Source: Puniceibacterium confluentis (GTDB lineage Bacteria > Pseudomonadota > Alphaproteobacteria > Rhodobacterales > Rhodobacteraceae). Taken from it: a DNA stretch of 34,737 nt. The stretch covers positions 1-34,737 of the forward strand of contig NZ_VOJI01000031.1 of assembly GCF_007923445.1 (NCBI RefSeq), written 5' to 3'. The notes under the pieces were generated by a model, which was not told where the DNA came from, made no database searches, and was given only the letters and a program-made list of their open reading frames with translations. Shown here one piece after another: positions 23,857-32,025 of this stretch; the first letter of the stretch is position 1, and each line of letters begins with the position of its first letter. The position numbers were made by a program, and so were the translations under genes.

Positions 23857-25029
23857 ATGAAACAGGGTTTCCTGTCAAAAAACCCCTCGGTGCTGTGGTT
23901 CCTCGCCGCCCTGGGATTCTTCACCCTCTGCGTCACGGTGTTGTCCGAAGCAGCCGGGATCGGCCTGATCTCGACCAGCTTCGTCAAGACCCTGGGCAAG
24001 ACCCTGTGCCTATGCCTGGTCGCCGTGGCGATGGATGTGGTCTGGGGCTACTGCGGCATTCTCAGCCTTGGTCACTTCGCCTTTTTCGGCATCGGCGGCT
24101 ATGCCATCGGCATGTGGCTGATGTATGCGCGCACCGAGATCATCGTGGTCAAGAGCCTCAGCGCCGCCGCCATTCCGCCAACGCCGGAGGAAATCACCGC
24201 GTCCGTCGGCCAGCAGATCTTCGGGGTTGTCGGGGCAACGGACTTTCCCTGGCTCTGGGCGTTCGCCGACTCGCTGTTCCTGCAGCTGCTGATGGTGGTT
24301 CTGGTGCCGGGCCTGCTGGCGCTGGTCTTTGGCTGGCTGGCCTTCCGCAGCCGCGTCACCGGCGTCTATCTGTCGATCCTGACCCAGGCGATGACCCTCG
24401 CCCTGTCGCTTTACCTGTTTCAGAACGACAGCGGCCTGCGCGGCAACAACGGCCTGTCCGGGCTGCAGAACATTCCCGGCTTTGAACAGACTCCGCAGGC
24501 GCTGATCTCGGTCTGGTTCTTCTGGGCCTCGGCGCTGGCGCTGGCGCTGGGATATGTGCTGTTCGCCTGGGTGGTCTCGGGCAAGATGGGCAGCGTGGTC
24601 CGGGGCATCCGGGACAATGAATCCCGCGTGCGTTTTCTCGGCTACCATGTGGAAACCTACAAACTCTTCGTCTTTACCCTGACGGCAGTGGCGTCGGGCA
24701 TCGCCGGCGCGCTGTATTACCCGCAGGCCGGCATCATCAACCCGGCCGAGATCGCCCCGATCGCCTCGATCTATCTGGCGGTCTGGGTCGCCATCGGCGG
24801 ACGCGGGCGGCTCTACGGGGCCGTGCTCGGCGCCGCCCTTGTGTCGCTGCTGTCGTCCTGGTTCACCGGGGGCGGCGCGCCCAACATTCCGCTTGGCTTC
24901 TACACGATCCAGTGGACCGACTGGTGGCTGGTCCTGCTCGGCCTCAGCTTTGTCGCCGTCACCCTGTTCTTTCCCAAAGGCATCGGCGGTTTGTTTGACC
25001 TGATTGTGCGCAAGGGAGATCAGAAATGA
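23857..25029 (+). CDS. urtC: Urea ABC transporter permease UrtC
   Basis: This 390-residue inner-membrane permease is of the LivM class and pairs with UrtB. About ten hydrophobic segments are visible. VVWGYCGILSLGHFAFFGIGGYAIGMWLMY, FGWLAFRSRVTGVYLSILTQAMTLALSLYLFQND, NNGLSGLQNIPGF and SRVRFLGYHVETYKLFVFTLTAVASGIAGALYYPQAGIINP are typical of UrtC. WVAIGGRGRLYGAVLGAALVSLLSSWF and LFFPKGIGGLFDL close the gene. Its stop overlaps the urtD start (ATGA). Length matches the family (about 360-390). Confidence 0.96.
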   Translation: MKQGFLSKNPSVLWFLAALGFFTLCVTVLSEAAGIGLISTSFVKTLGKTLCLCLVAVAMDVVWGYCGILSLGHFAFFGIGGYAIGMWLMYARTEIIVVKSLSAAAIPPTPEEITASVGQQIFGVVGATDFPWLWAFADSLFLQLLMVVLVPGLLALVFGWLAFRSRVTGVYLSILTQAMTLALSLYLFQNDSGLRGNNGLSGLQNIPGFEQTPQALISVWFFWASALALALGYVLFAWVVSGKMGSVVRGIRDNESRVRFLGYHVETYKLFVFTLTAVASGIAGALYYPQAGIINPAEIAPIASIYLAVWVAIGGRGRLYGAVLGAALVSLLSSWFTGGGAPNIPLGFYTIQWTDWWLVLLGLSFVAVTLFFPKGIGGLFDLIVRKGDQK

Positions 25030-25766
25030 GCACGCTTCTCGAACTCTCCGGTGTCTCGGTCTCGTTCGACGGCTTCCGCGCCATCAACAACCTGTCGTTC
25101 CAGATCGGCGAGCCGGAACTGCGCGCCATCATCGGCCCGAACGGCGCAGGCAAGACCACCTTTATGGACATCATCACCGGCAAGACCCGTCCCGACGAAG
25201 GCCGCGTCATTTTTGGTGAAAAATCGGTGTCGCTGCTGAAAATGTCAGAGAGCCAGATCGCGCGGTCTGGCATTGGCCGCAAGTTCCAGAAACCCACGGT
25301 GTTCGAGGCGCAGACAGTGCGCGAGAACCTCGCCATGGCGCTGTCCAACCCGCGCGGGCCGTTCGATGTGCTGCTCTATCGCAAGACCCCGACAGGGGCC
25401 CGGCGGATCGAAGAGATTGCCGCCGAGATCGGGTTGACCGACCATCTCACCCGCCGCTCGGGCGAACTCAGCCACGGGCAGAAACAGTGGCTGGAAATCG
25501 GAATGCTGCTGGCGCAGGATCCGCGGCTGCTGCTGGTGGACGAGCCCGCCGCCGGCATGACCCCGGCCGAACGCGAGCACACCACCGACCTGTTGAAACG
25601 CGCCGCCGCGACCCGCGCCGTGGTGGTGGTCGAGCATGACATGGAGTTTGTCCGCAGGCTCGACTGCAAGGTCACCGTCCTGAACGAAGGCTCTGTGCTG
25701 GCCGAGGGATCGCTGGATCACGTCACCAAGAACCAGGACGTCATCGACGTCTATCTGGGGAGATAA
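25026..25766 (+). CDS. urtD: Urea ABC transporter ATP-binding protein UrtD
   Basis: This 246-residue ABC ATPase is of the LivG class. It has Walker A GPNGAGKT (37-44), the KFQKPTVFEAQTVRENLAMAL region with the Q-loop, the signature LSHGQKQWLEIGMLL, Walker B LLLVDEPAAGM and the switch His in VVVEHDMEFV. The phrase GRKFQKPTVFEAQTV is typical of UrtD. The signature deviates from LSGGQ to LSHGQ, normal for this family. The start overlaps urtC by 4 bases with AAGGGAGAT just upstream. It powers the UrtBC channel together with UrtE. Confidence 0.96.
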   Translation: MSTLLELSGVSVSFDGFRAINNLSFQIGEPELRAIIGPNGAGKTTFMDIITGKTRPDEGRVIFGEKSVSLLKMSESQIARSGIGRKFQKPTVFEAQTVRENLAMALSNPRGPFDVLLYRKTPTGARRIEEIAAEIGLTDHLTRRSGELSHGQKQWLEIGMLLAQDPRLLLVDEPAAGMTPAEREHTTDLLKRAAATRAVVVVEHDMEFVRRLDCKVTVLNEGSVLAEGSLDHVTKNQDVIDVYLGR

Positions 25767-25769
25767 ACC

Positions 25770-26465
25770 ATGCTCAGCGTCGACAACCTGACCCTCCACT
25801 ATGGCCAGAGCCAGATCCTGCACGGCATCTCGCTGACCGCCAGACCCGGCGAAGTCACCGCCGTCATGGGCACCAACGGGGTCGGCAAGACCTCGCTGCT
25901 CAAGGCCATTGCCGGGCGCCATCCCTATTCCGGCGGCACGCTGACACTGGACGGCACACTGCTGGATCACCCCACGGCCTATCAGGCGGCGCGCGCGGGC
26001 ATTGCCTATGTGCCGCAGGGCCGCGAGGTCTTTCCGCTGATGACGGTGATGGAGAACCTTGAATCCGGCTTTGCCTGCCTGCCCGGATCCGAACACCATG
26101 TGCCCGACCACATCTGGGAGCTGTTCCCGATCCTCAAGGAGTTCACCCACCGGCGCGGCGGCGACCTGTCCGGCGGCCAGCAGCAGCAGCTGGCCATCGC
26201 CCGCGCCCTGATCACCAAACCGCGCGTCCTGTTGCTGGATGAGCCGACCGAGGGCATCCAGCCCAACATCATCCAGCAGATCGGGCGGGTGATCTCCAGC
26301 CTGCGCGATCAGGGTGACATGGCGATCATCCTCGTCGAGCAATACTTTGATTTCACCTATGGTCTGGCGGACAACTTTTTTGCCGTCAACCGCGGCGCTG
26401 TCGTGCTGGAAGGTCCCCGCGCCCAGATCGACCGCGAGACGCTGCTGGCCCGCGTCTCGATCTGA
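25770..26465 (+). CDS. urtE: Urea ABC transporter ATP-binding protein UrtE
   Basis: This 231-residue ABC ATPase is of the LivF class and is the second ATPase of the urea transporter. The N-terminus MLSVDNLTLHYGQSQILHGISLTARPGEV leads to Walker A GTNGVGKT (34-41). YVPQGREVFPLMTVMENL, the signature LSGGQQQQLAIARAL, Walker B VLLLDEPTEGIQPNII and the switch region VEQYFDFTYGLADNFFAVNRG follow as in UrtE. It begins 3 bases after urtD. A hairpin follows the stop, closing the operon. Confidence 0.96.
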   Translation: MLSVDNLTLHYGQSQILHGISLTARPGEVTAVMGTNGVGKTSLLKAIAGRHPYSGGTLTLDGTLLDHPTAYQAARAGIAYVPQGREVFPLMTVMENLESGFACLPGSEHHVPDHIWELFPILKEFTHRRGGDLSGGQQQQLAIARALITKPRVLLLDEPTEGIQPNIIQQIGRVISSLRDQGDMAIILVEQYFDFTYGLADNFFAVNRGAVVLEGPRAQIDRETLLARVSI

Positions 26466-26469
26466 TTCC

Positions 26470-26494
26470 CTGCCGGGCCGCGGGTGCCCGGCAG
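26470..26494 (+). terminator. Hairpin after urtE
   Basis: CTGCCGGG (26470-26477) pairs with CCCGGCAG (26487-26494) over a 9-base loop, starting 5 bases after the urtE stop. No T-tract follows, so it is a probable 3' end stabiliser or Rho-assisted terminator. Further G/C dyads lie at 26504-26545. Confidence 0.5.
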
Positions 26495-26627
26495 CCTGCA
26501 CAATGGGGCGCCCCCGATGCGGCCGCTCCCCGGGGGCAGCATCACAGATCCGTCAGGGTCTGTGTCACGACGGCCCCGGGACATCCGCAACCCCGCATGC
26601 TAGAGCGGCGGCAACACGGAGAACCGC

Positions 26628-28823
26628 ATGCATCAGCCGCCCCTGCCCCTGACCCGCGACCTCGTACTGATCGGTGGCGGCCATACCCACGCGCTGGTGC
26701 TGCGGAAATGGGGCATGGCGCCCCTGCCCGGCGTGCGACTGACCCTGATCAATCCCGGTCCCACAGCCCCTTATTCCGGAATGCTGCCCGGCCATGTCGC
26801 CGGCCACTACGACCGCGATGCACTGGACATTGACCTGGTGAAACTGGCGCGCTTTGCCGGTGCGCGTCTGGTCAACGCGGCGGCCCGGGGCATCGATCTG
26901 ACCCGCCGGACCGTTGCCGTCCCGGATCGCCCCGACATCGCCTATGACCTGCTGTCGATTGACATCGGCATCACCAGCGCCATGCCGTCGGTGCCCGGTT
27001 TTGACGCCTTTGCCACCCCGGCCAAACCGCTCGGGCCGTTTGCCACCGCCTGGAACCGGTATCTGGACCAGACCGGCCCGGCCTCCGTTGCGGTGCTGGG
27101 CGGCGGCGTCGCGGGGGTCGAACTGGCCATGGCCATGGCCCATGCCCTGCGGCAGCGCGGCCGGCCCGCCGTGATCCACCTGATCGACAGCTCCACGGCG
27201 CTGGCGTCGCTGGCAGCCGGGACGGCGCGCAGGATTCGCGCGGCGATGCACGGTCTGGACATTCGTCTGCTGGAACAGACACGGGTCGTTTCGGTGACGG
27301 CAGAGGCGGTGATGCTAGACGATGGCCGCAGGATTCCCGCCCGGTTTGTCACCGGGGCCGCCGGGGCACGGCCCTACGACTGGCTGCAAACCACAAGGCT
27401 GCAACTCGAGGACGGTTTTGTCTGCATCGACCGCCACCTGCGCAGCAGCGATCCGTCGGTTTTTGCAGCCGGTGATTGCGCCCATTTCACGCCCGCTCCC
27501 AGACCCAAGGCCGGTGTCTTTGCCGTGCGGCAGGCCCCGATCCTGTACAGCAATCTCCGCGCGCGCCTGCGCGAGACCGGTCGCCTGCATGCCTACCGGC
27601 CGCAGCGCGACTATCTCAAGCTGATCTCGATGGGCGACAGGACGGCAATCGCCGAACGGTTCGGACTGCCGCTGTCCGGCCCGCTGATGTGGCGCTGGAA
27701 GGATCACATCGACCAGCGTTTCATGCGCAGGTTCACCGATTTCCCGCCGATGGCGCCCCCCGCCCTGCCGACACAGCGCGCCGCCGGGATGATCGAGGCG
27801 ATGGGGCCAAAACCCATGTGCGGCGGCTGCGGTGCAAAGGTCGGACGCGCCACCCTGGGCGCGGTCCTGAGCGACCTCGCGCCGCACTCCCGGACGGATG
27901 TCCGCGCGCTGCCCGGTGACGATGCGGCGCTGCTGCAGATGGGCCAGACACGTCAGGTGCTGAGCACCGATCACCTGCGCACCCTGACCGGAGATCCGGT
28001 TACAATGGCCCGCATCGCCGCCAATCACGCCCTGGGCGATGTCTGGGCAATGGGCGCCCGGCCCCAGGCCGCGCTGGTCAGTCTGGTACTGCCGCGCCTC
28101 TCGGAAGCCCTGACGGAACGGCTGCTGCGCGAGATCATGGAGACGTCGCAGGATGTGATGCGTCAGGCCGGCGCCGCGATTGTCGGCGGCCACAGTTCTG
28201 TGGGCGACGAGTTGACCATCGGCTTTACGGTCACGGGACTGTGTGACCGCGACCCGATCACCCTGGCGGGCGCACAGCCCGGGGACGCGCTGATCCTGAC
28301 CAAGCCGCTGGGCAGCGGCGTGATCATGGCGGCGGACATGGCCGGTGCCGCGCCGGGGCGGGATGTGGTCCGGTGCCTGGAGATGATGGCGCAGTCGCAG
28401 TCGGCCGCCGCCTCCCTGCTGTCCTGCGCCCATGCCATGACCGATGTCACCGGATTTGGCCTTGCCGGCCACCTGCTGGGTATCTGCACCGCATCCAATG
28501 TGGCGGCGCAGGTCGATCTTTCGTCCGTGCCTCTGCTGGACGGTGCGCTGGACCTGTCGCGACAGGGACACCATTCCTCACTTTACCCGCAGAACCGGGC
28601 TGCGGCGCCAGACCTGCCCGATGACCCCAACACCGCCCTGCTGTTCGACCCGCAGACCGCGGGCGGTCTGCTCGCCGCGGTTCCACCGCAGCATGTGGCG
28701 GAGGTGCTGCAGGGTCTTACACGGGCCGGATACACCGCAGCCGCCATCGGCACACTGCGCGCCGGGGTGCCTCAGATCACGCTGAACGAATCGAGCCGCG
28801 CGGCAATGCGGTCGGCCAGCTGA
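26628..28823 (+). CDS. selD: Selenide, water dikinase fused to N-terminal NADH-dehydrogenase-like FAD domain
   Basis: This 731-residue fusion protein has two parts. Residues 1-375 form an FAD/NAD(P) disulfide-oxidoreductase-like module: FAD Rossmann LVLIGGGHTHALVL (13-25), a second GGGVAGVELAMAMA (158-171) and the FAD-binding VFAAGDCAHF (279-287). Residues about 395-731 form SelD, which makes selenophosphate from selenide and ATP: PMCGGCGAKVG (catalytic Cys401 and Lys404), LPGDDAAL, STDHLRTL, GGHSSVGDELTIGFTVTG and TDVTGFGLAGHLLGI. The catalytic position is cysteine, not selenocysteine. The oxidoreductase half may deliver reducing power or selenide, which is inferred. The gene converges on selU with a 52-base tail overlap, so both selenium genes sit together. 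No selA, selB or selC is seen. Confidence 0.93.
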   Translation: MHQPPLPLTRDLVLIGGGHTHALVLRKWGMAPLPGVRLTLINPGPTAPYSGMLPGHVAGHYDRDALDIDLVKLARFAGARLVNAAARGIDLTRRTVAVPDRPDIAYDLLSIDIGITSAMPSVPGFDAFATPAKPLGPFATAWNRYLDQTGPASVAVLGGGVAGVELAMAMAHALRQRGRPAVIHLIDSSTALASLAAGTARRIRAAMHGLDIRLLEQTRVVSVTAEAVMLDDGRRIPARFVTGAAGARPYDWLQTTRLQLEDGFVCIDRHLRSSDPSVFAAGDCAHFTPAPRPKAGVFAVRQAPILYSNLRARLRETGRLHAYRPQRDYLKLISMGDRTAIAERFGLPLSGPLMWRWKDHIDQRFMRRFTDFPPMAPPALPTQRAAGMIEAMGPKPMCGGCGAKVGRATLGAVLSDLAPHSRTDVRALPGDDAALLQMGQTRQVLSTDHLRTLTGDPVTMARIAANHALGDVWAMGARPQAALVSLVLPRLSEALTERLLREIMETSQDVMRQAGAAIVGGHSSVGDELTIGFTVTGLCDRDPITLAGAQPGDALILTKPLGSGVIMAADMAGAAPGRDVVRCLEMMAQSQSAAASLLSCAHAMTDVTGFGLAGHLLGICTASNVAAQVDLSSVPLLDGALDLSRQGHHSSLYPQNRAAAPDLPDDPNTALLFDPQTAGGLLAAVPPQHVAEVLQGLTRAGYTAAAIGTLRAGVPQITLNESSRAAMRSAS

Positions 28824-29833
28824 TCGAGTTCTGAAGCTGACAGGCCTTGCGTCTCGAAGCGGTGCCGGATGTCAGGCGCCAACGCCCGCATGGATTTCGC
28901 ATAGGCCGGATCATAGTGCTCGGCCGCCAGCGCCGCGGTCAGGGCCAGCCGGTCACCCCGGTCGATCAGTTTGAACCAGTTGTCGACCACAGCCGTTCCC
29001 CGGAAAGCAACAAGGTGGCGCAGCTTGTGGCGCAGGCCCTCGGTGTCCGACAGGATGTCGTCGTAGGCCTCGGCAAGATAGGCCGCCCGCGCCGCCAGCG
29101 GGGCGCTGACCTCGATCCAGGGGGCCACCTTCATCGCGGACCAGAGGGAGGGCGGCACCAGAAGTCCGCCGATCTTGCTCGATTCCGCCTCGACCAGAAC
29201 CGGTCGCTGCGGATCAAACCGGTGCAGTGCCTGCGCCAGTGTGGATTCAAACGCCTTCTGGCTGGGTTGTCCGCCCGGCATGCCACCCAGCAACGAGCCG
29301 CGGTGCCGTGCCAGCCCTTCGAGGTCGAGCACCTGCACCTCGCGCTGCGCCAGACGGTGCAGAAGCGCGGTCTTTGCGGTGCCTGTGTAGCCCCCGAGCT
29401 GGATCAGCCGCAGGCCCAGCGGCTGATCGTACAGCCGCGCCGTCACCAACCGCCGGTAGGTCTTGTACCCGCCCTGCACCACCTCCGGGCGCCAGCCGAT
29501 CTGCGCCAGCATCCAGGCAAAGGCACCGGACCGCTGCCCGCCGCGCCAGCAATACACCAGCGGCCGCCAGCTTCCGTCAAACTGTGCCAGCGGACCCTCG
29601 ATATGGGCCGAGGCATTGCGGAACACGAGGGCGGCTCCGACCTTACGTGCCAGAAACGGGCTCTGCTGCTTGTAGATCGTCCCGACGCGCGCCCGTTCCT
29701 CGTTGTCGAGCACCGGAAGATTGATCGCCCCGGGCACATGATCCTCGGCAAATTCAGCCGGGCTGCGAACGTCGATCACGCTGTCGAAGCCGTGGCCGAG
29801 CACATGGTCGAGATGGCTGAATTCCTTTGTCAT
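28772..29833 (-). CDS. selU: tRNA 2-selenouridine synthase SelU/MnmH
   Basis: This is about 353 residues of the SelU/MnmH (YbbB) family, which replaces sulfur with selenium in 2-thiouridine at the wobble position of tRNAs, using selenophosphate. An N-terminal rhodanese domain contains FDSVIDVRSPAEFAEDHVPGAINLP and the active-site loop VYCWRGGQRSGAFAWML (Cys at about 95). A C-terminal P-loop domain follows with GYTGTAKT. The start at 29833 is preferred; an ATG three codons upstream is equally possible. Length agrees with the family (about 350-370). It is convergent and overlapping with selD, the supplier of its substrate, so the pair forms a complete tRNA-selenation module. Confidence 0.95.
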   Translation of the reverse strand: MTKEFSHLDHVLGHGFDSVIDVRSPAEFAEDHVPGAINLPVLDNEERARVGTIYKQQSPFLARKVGAALVFRNASAHIEGPLAQFDGSWRPLVYCWRGGQRSGAFAWMLAQIGWRPEVVQGGYKTYRRLVTARLYDQPLGLRLIQLGGYTGTAKTALLHRLAQREVQVLDLEGLARHRGSLLGGMPGGQPSQKAFESTLAQALHRFDPQRPVLVEAESSKIGGLLVPPSLWSAMKVAPWIEVSAPLAARAAYLAEAYDDILSDTEGLRHKLRHLVAFRGTAVVDNWFKLIDRGDRLALTAALAAEHYDPAYAKSMRALAPDIRHRFETQGLSASELDQLADRIAARLDSFSVI

Positions 29834-29931
29834 GTGCTGCATTTACTGCGGCGCGGCGCCCGGGGAAAGGGGCAAGGGCGTGGAATTGGCAGTCACTTTC
29901 GCTCGGACCCGAATTTTCCTGCTTTCCCCTC

Positions 29932-29960
29932 TGGACACCCGATCCAAGCTCGCCTAGAAC
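29932..29960 (+). promoter_or_regulatory. Candidate sigma-70 promoter of the tRNA-Phe gene
   Basis: TGGACA (29932-29937, 5 of 6 to TTGACA) and TAGAAC (29955-29960, 4 of 6 to TATAAT) are separated by 17 bases. Transcription would start near 29967, giving a short leader before the tRNA. Assigned by eye. Confidence 0.5.
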
Positions 29961-29992
29961 GCCCCAACCCGAACGGCTCGCCGTTCACCCGT

Positions 29993-30067
29993 GCCCGGGT
30001 AGCTCAGGGGTAGAGCAGTGGATTGAAAATCCTCGTGTCGGTGGTTCGATTCCGCCCCCGGGCACCA
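29993..30067 (+). tRNA. tRNA-Phe (GAA)
   Basis: The 75-base cloverleaf is complete. The acceptor GCCCGGG pairs with CCCGGGC; the D arm is GCTC-AGGGGTA-GAGC; the anticodon loop TTGAAAA has GAA at 30025-30027; the variable loop has 5 bases; and the T arm GGTGG-TTCGATT-CCGCC is regular. The CCA end is encoded (30065-30067). One T-T mismatch lies in the anticodon stem. The gene is followed by repeats and mobile-element debris, a typical tRNA-3'-end island border. Confidence 0.97.
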
Positions 30068-30144
30068 TTTAACGGCTGTAAATTTTCTCTAAGCCGCTTT
30101 TCTCCCTTAAAATAACGGGAACTCGGTTCTCAGAAGCTAAGACT

Positions 30145-30180
30145 GCTACAGTTCTTGCTACGCTTTTTGCTACAGTTTTA
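30145..30180. repeat. Three tandem 12-base repeats beyond the tRNA-Phe gene
   Basis: GCTACAGTTCTT, GCTACGCTTTTT and GCTACAGTTTTA follow one another without gaps, 78 bases after the tRNA. Spaced TGTAGC words of this kind resemble arm-type binding sites of tyrosine integrases that use tRNA genes as attachment sites. No integrase gene is intact here, so the role is inferred. Confidence 0.6.
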
Positions 30181-30224
30181 CCGCAGGAGATCGAAAATTC
30201 GGCGCGCATGTCGGGGTGGTCGCA

Positions 30225-30242
30225 AATCCCGCTCGCGGGATT
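30225..30242. repeat. Perfect inverted repeat
   Basis: AATCCCGC (30225-30232) and GCGGGATT (30235-30242) are exact reverse complements with a 2-base loop. It lies between the tandem repeats and the transposase remnant and could be a mobile-element tip or recombination site. Beyond these two repeats, 30068-30274 holds no supported gene. Confidence 0.5.
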
Positions 30243-30274
30243 CTCTGAGCGCATGGTGGCGGGTAGCTCGAGGG

Positions 30275-30952
30275 ATGCCGAAGCCGCCTCGTCACGCAAT
30301 CGCACGACGAACTGGTCCGACTGCACGGCGGCGCTGTGAGAGCATAATTCGCTTTCGGTTTTGTTCGATCCTCGAATGCTCTGGAACGCCGACAGGACCA
30401 GGGGGGCGCGGGCGGCCCGAGACCTTTTTAATTGCTGCCATCCAAGTCTGCCCTACTCCGAAAGCGCTCTCCAGTCTTTCGCTCCGACAGACGGTCGGGC
30501 TGGTGGAAGTCGTTATCAAGGTGGGAGGGCTCGACTGATCGGGTTCTGGACTATTCGACGCGGATCGCAGTGCAAGTCCCGGATCGCTCTGGGCGGCAGC
30601 CGCTGAACATGCTTGTCGCCAGCACCGGTATCAAGCTCCAAGGTGATAACGGGTGGCAGGCTCGCAAGCATGGCCGGTTGGCTCGGAGGGAGTGTCGAAA
30701 GATCCACCTCGCCATGGATTTGGGCACGGGAGATGTGCGCGCGGTCGTATCCCCGCAAGCCGTCAAGGCGACAGCACTTTGCGGTCGGATCTACAGGCGG
30801 AGATTTCGCCGAAAGATGCGATCAGCACGGTCACCTCTGACGGGGCCTATGATCCACGAGTAGGCCATGGCGCGATTATCGGTCAAGCCGCAGACGCAGA
30901 CATTCCGATCCGGCGCAATGGTCGCGCCTGTTGTATAGCGCCGGCTTCGTGA
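30275..30952 (+). pseudogene. Decayed IS5-family transposase
   Basis: Fragments of an IS5-type DDE transposase occur in order but in shifting frames. MPKPPR opens at 30275. NWSDCTAAL is followed by an in-frame TGA at 30337. FDPRMLWNADR continues in that frame, then AAIQ...SLRQTVGLVEVVIKVGGLD, VLDYST, NMLVASTGIKLQGDNGWQARKHG, RKIHLAMDLG, and finally DLQAEISPKDAISTVTSDGAYD and IPIRRNGRA in a further frame. At least four frameshifts are needed. The first catalytic Asp expected in the DSTG motif is Ala (GCC at 30618). The second DGAYD survives, and the C-terminal part with the catalytic Glu is unrecognisable. The element is dead and marks the junction region next to tRNA-Phe. Confidence 0.85.
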
Positions 30953-31192
30953 CTCACGTAGCTGAGGGTAATGACACAATAGGTAGAAAAGGGTCGCCTC
31001 GCTGCATGCTGGCTCAATGACTCGCAAGGGCGGATTCCAGGCTTTCGCTGCAAGCGCGAGCCAACCATGCCGCAAAATTCGTAGCTGCCGTTCAGCTAAC
31101 CCTGAAACTGGGTTATTCTCTGCACCGCCGCATGACCGCAGAGAGCCCAATGTACCAGATACTGTGCGGAGGATGAATGGGCGCGATGCACA
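30953..31192. other. Non-coding stretch between transposase remnant and regulator
   Basis: About 240 bases hold no frame I recognise. They may include the lost C-terminus and right end of the IS5-like element, but I see no convincing terminal inverted repeat. The last part is the 3' flank of the regulator gene. Confidence 0.35.
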
Positions 31193-31882
31193 CTAAACAG
31201 CCATCCGCTCTTCTCGGGCGAAGGGGCTGAGGCCAAGCCATTCCTGCATTCGAGCGGCAACCTCGCGTGCGCCCGTCAGTTCCAATCTCCCTTCGTTCAC
31301 CGCTTTTTCGACTGTATCCAGGCCCATCCAGATCCCGGTCATGGTGCGCAGGCTGCATTCGGAGTAGAGGTCAACATCATAGCCCGGATCGGCATAGCAG
31401 GCTTCCACACCGGATTGCGGGTCGGCGAGCAACCAATAGTTCTGCCGCGCCGTTGGGAGATTGTTGAACACGAACTGGAGGCAAACCCGGCGTTCCGGCA
31501 GCGGATCGATCTTCAGGAAACGATGCATGTCCCATATCAGCAATTCGGGATCGAGATTGTTGAGGGAAATTTCGCTTTCCACCCATCTTTGTCCCCAAGC
31601 ACCGATCCCCATAATGAGCGGGCGAAGCTCGTCTCCAGCTTTCGTCAGACGGTATTCCTTAACACCCTGATCGCCTGTGACGGGCTGAACGACTCCCGCC
31701 GTCTCCAGTTCTCCCAACCGCTTTGACAGCAGCGTCGGCGACATCCGCGGCAGACCGCGCCGTAGATCGTTGAACCGCGTGCTGCCGCACATAAGCTCCC
31801 GGATCAAAAGCGGCGTCCAGCGCGAGCAGAGGATCTCCGAGGCCATCGAGATCGGACAAAACTGGCCGTAGCTGCCGCGCAT
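31193..31882 (-). CDS. HxlR-type winged-helix transcriptional regulator with C-terminal domain
   Basis: This 229-residue regulator has an HxlR-family winged helix in about the first 100 residues: CPISMASEILCSRWTPLLIRELMCGSTRFNDLRRGLPRMSPTLLSKRLGELETAGVV, then YRLTKAGDELRPLIMGIGAWGQRWV. A C-terminal domain of about 125 residues resembles the SCP2-like extension seen in longer HxlR proteins. The start at 31882 is fixed by GAGAGG 6 bases upstream; the frame open to 32038 crosses the divergent promoter. HxlR proteins often respond to electrophiles or aldehydes through an N-terminal cysteine, and here Cys9 precedes the helix-turn-helix. It is divergent from the GFA gene with a 143-base spacer, so it probably controls that operon. 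Confidence 0.88.
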   Translation of the reverse strand: MRGSYGQFCPISMASEILCSRWTPLLIRELMCGSTRFNDLRRGLPRMSPTLLSKRLGELETAGVVQPVTGDQGVKEYRLTKAGDELRPLIMGIGAWGQRWVESEISLNNLDPELLIWDMHRFLKIDPLPERRVCLQFVFNNLPTARQNYWLLADPQSGVEACYADPGYDVDLYSECSLRTMTGIWMGLDTVEKAVNEGRLELTGAREVAARMQEWLGLSPFAREERMAV

Positions 31883-32025
31883 GGAATGCCTCTCTTTCCT
31901 TGGAACCGCTGATCGTTCGAGCCTAAGCGGCATGTCAGGTCGGGTCCAGTACAGTTTCAGGACTATCGCGGCCGGGCCGTTGCGGAGACACTTGTGGTGC
32001 GCTTCGAATACAAGGGAGAGAGACC
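31883..32025. promoter_or_regulatory. Divergent promoter region between regulator and GFA gene
   Basis: Two dyads are visible: TTCC-TT-GGAA (31896-31905) and CCGCT/AGCGG (31906-31910 with 31926-31930). Either could be an operator for the HxlR-type regulator. No clean -35/-10 pair was found by eye. Confidence 0.35.

Noticed and set aside
23720-23860. 46-codon GTG frame as a true urt operon protein
   Set aside because: Its sequence is explained by a palindromic intergenic repeat; I kept it only as part of the spacer description.
30145-30180. Tandem repeats considered as a CRISPR array
   Set aside because: Units of 12 bases are contiguous with no spacers and there are no cas genes.
30069-30326. 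85-codon minus-strand frame over the tandem repeats (KTVAKSVARTVA)
   Set aside because: The peptide repeat is only the translated 12-base DNA repeat, with no homology I recognise and mobile-element debris all around.
30791-31150. 119-codon minus-strand frame overlapping the IS5 relic end
   Set aside because: It overlaps recognisable plus-strand transposase fragments and has no family resemblance.
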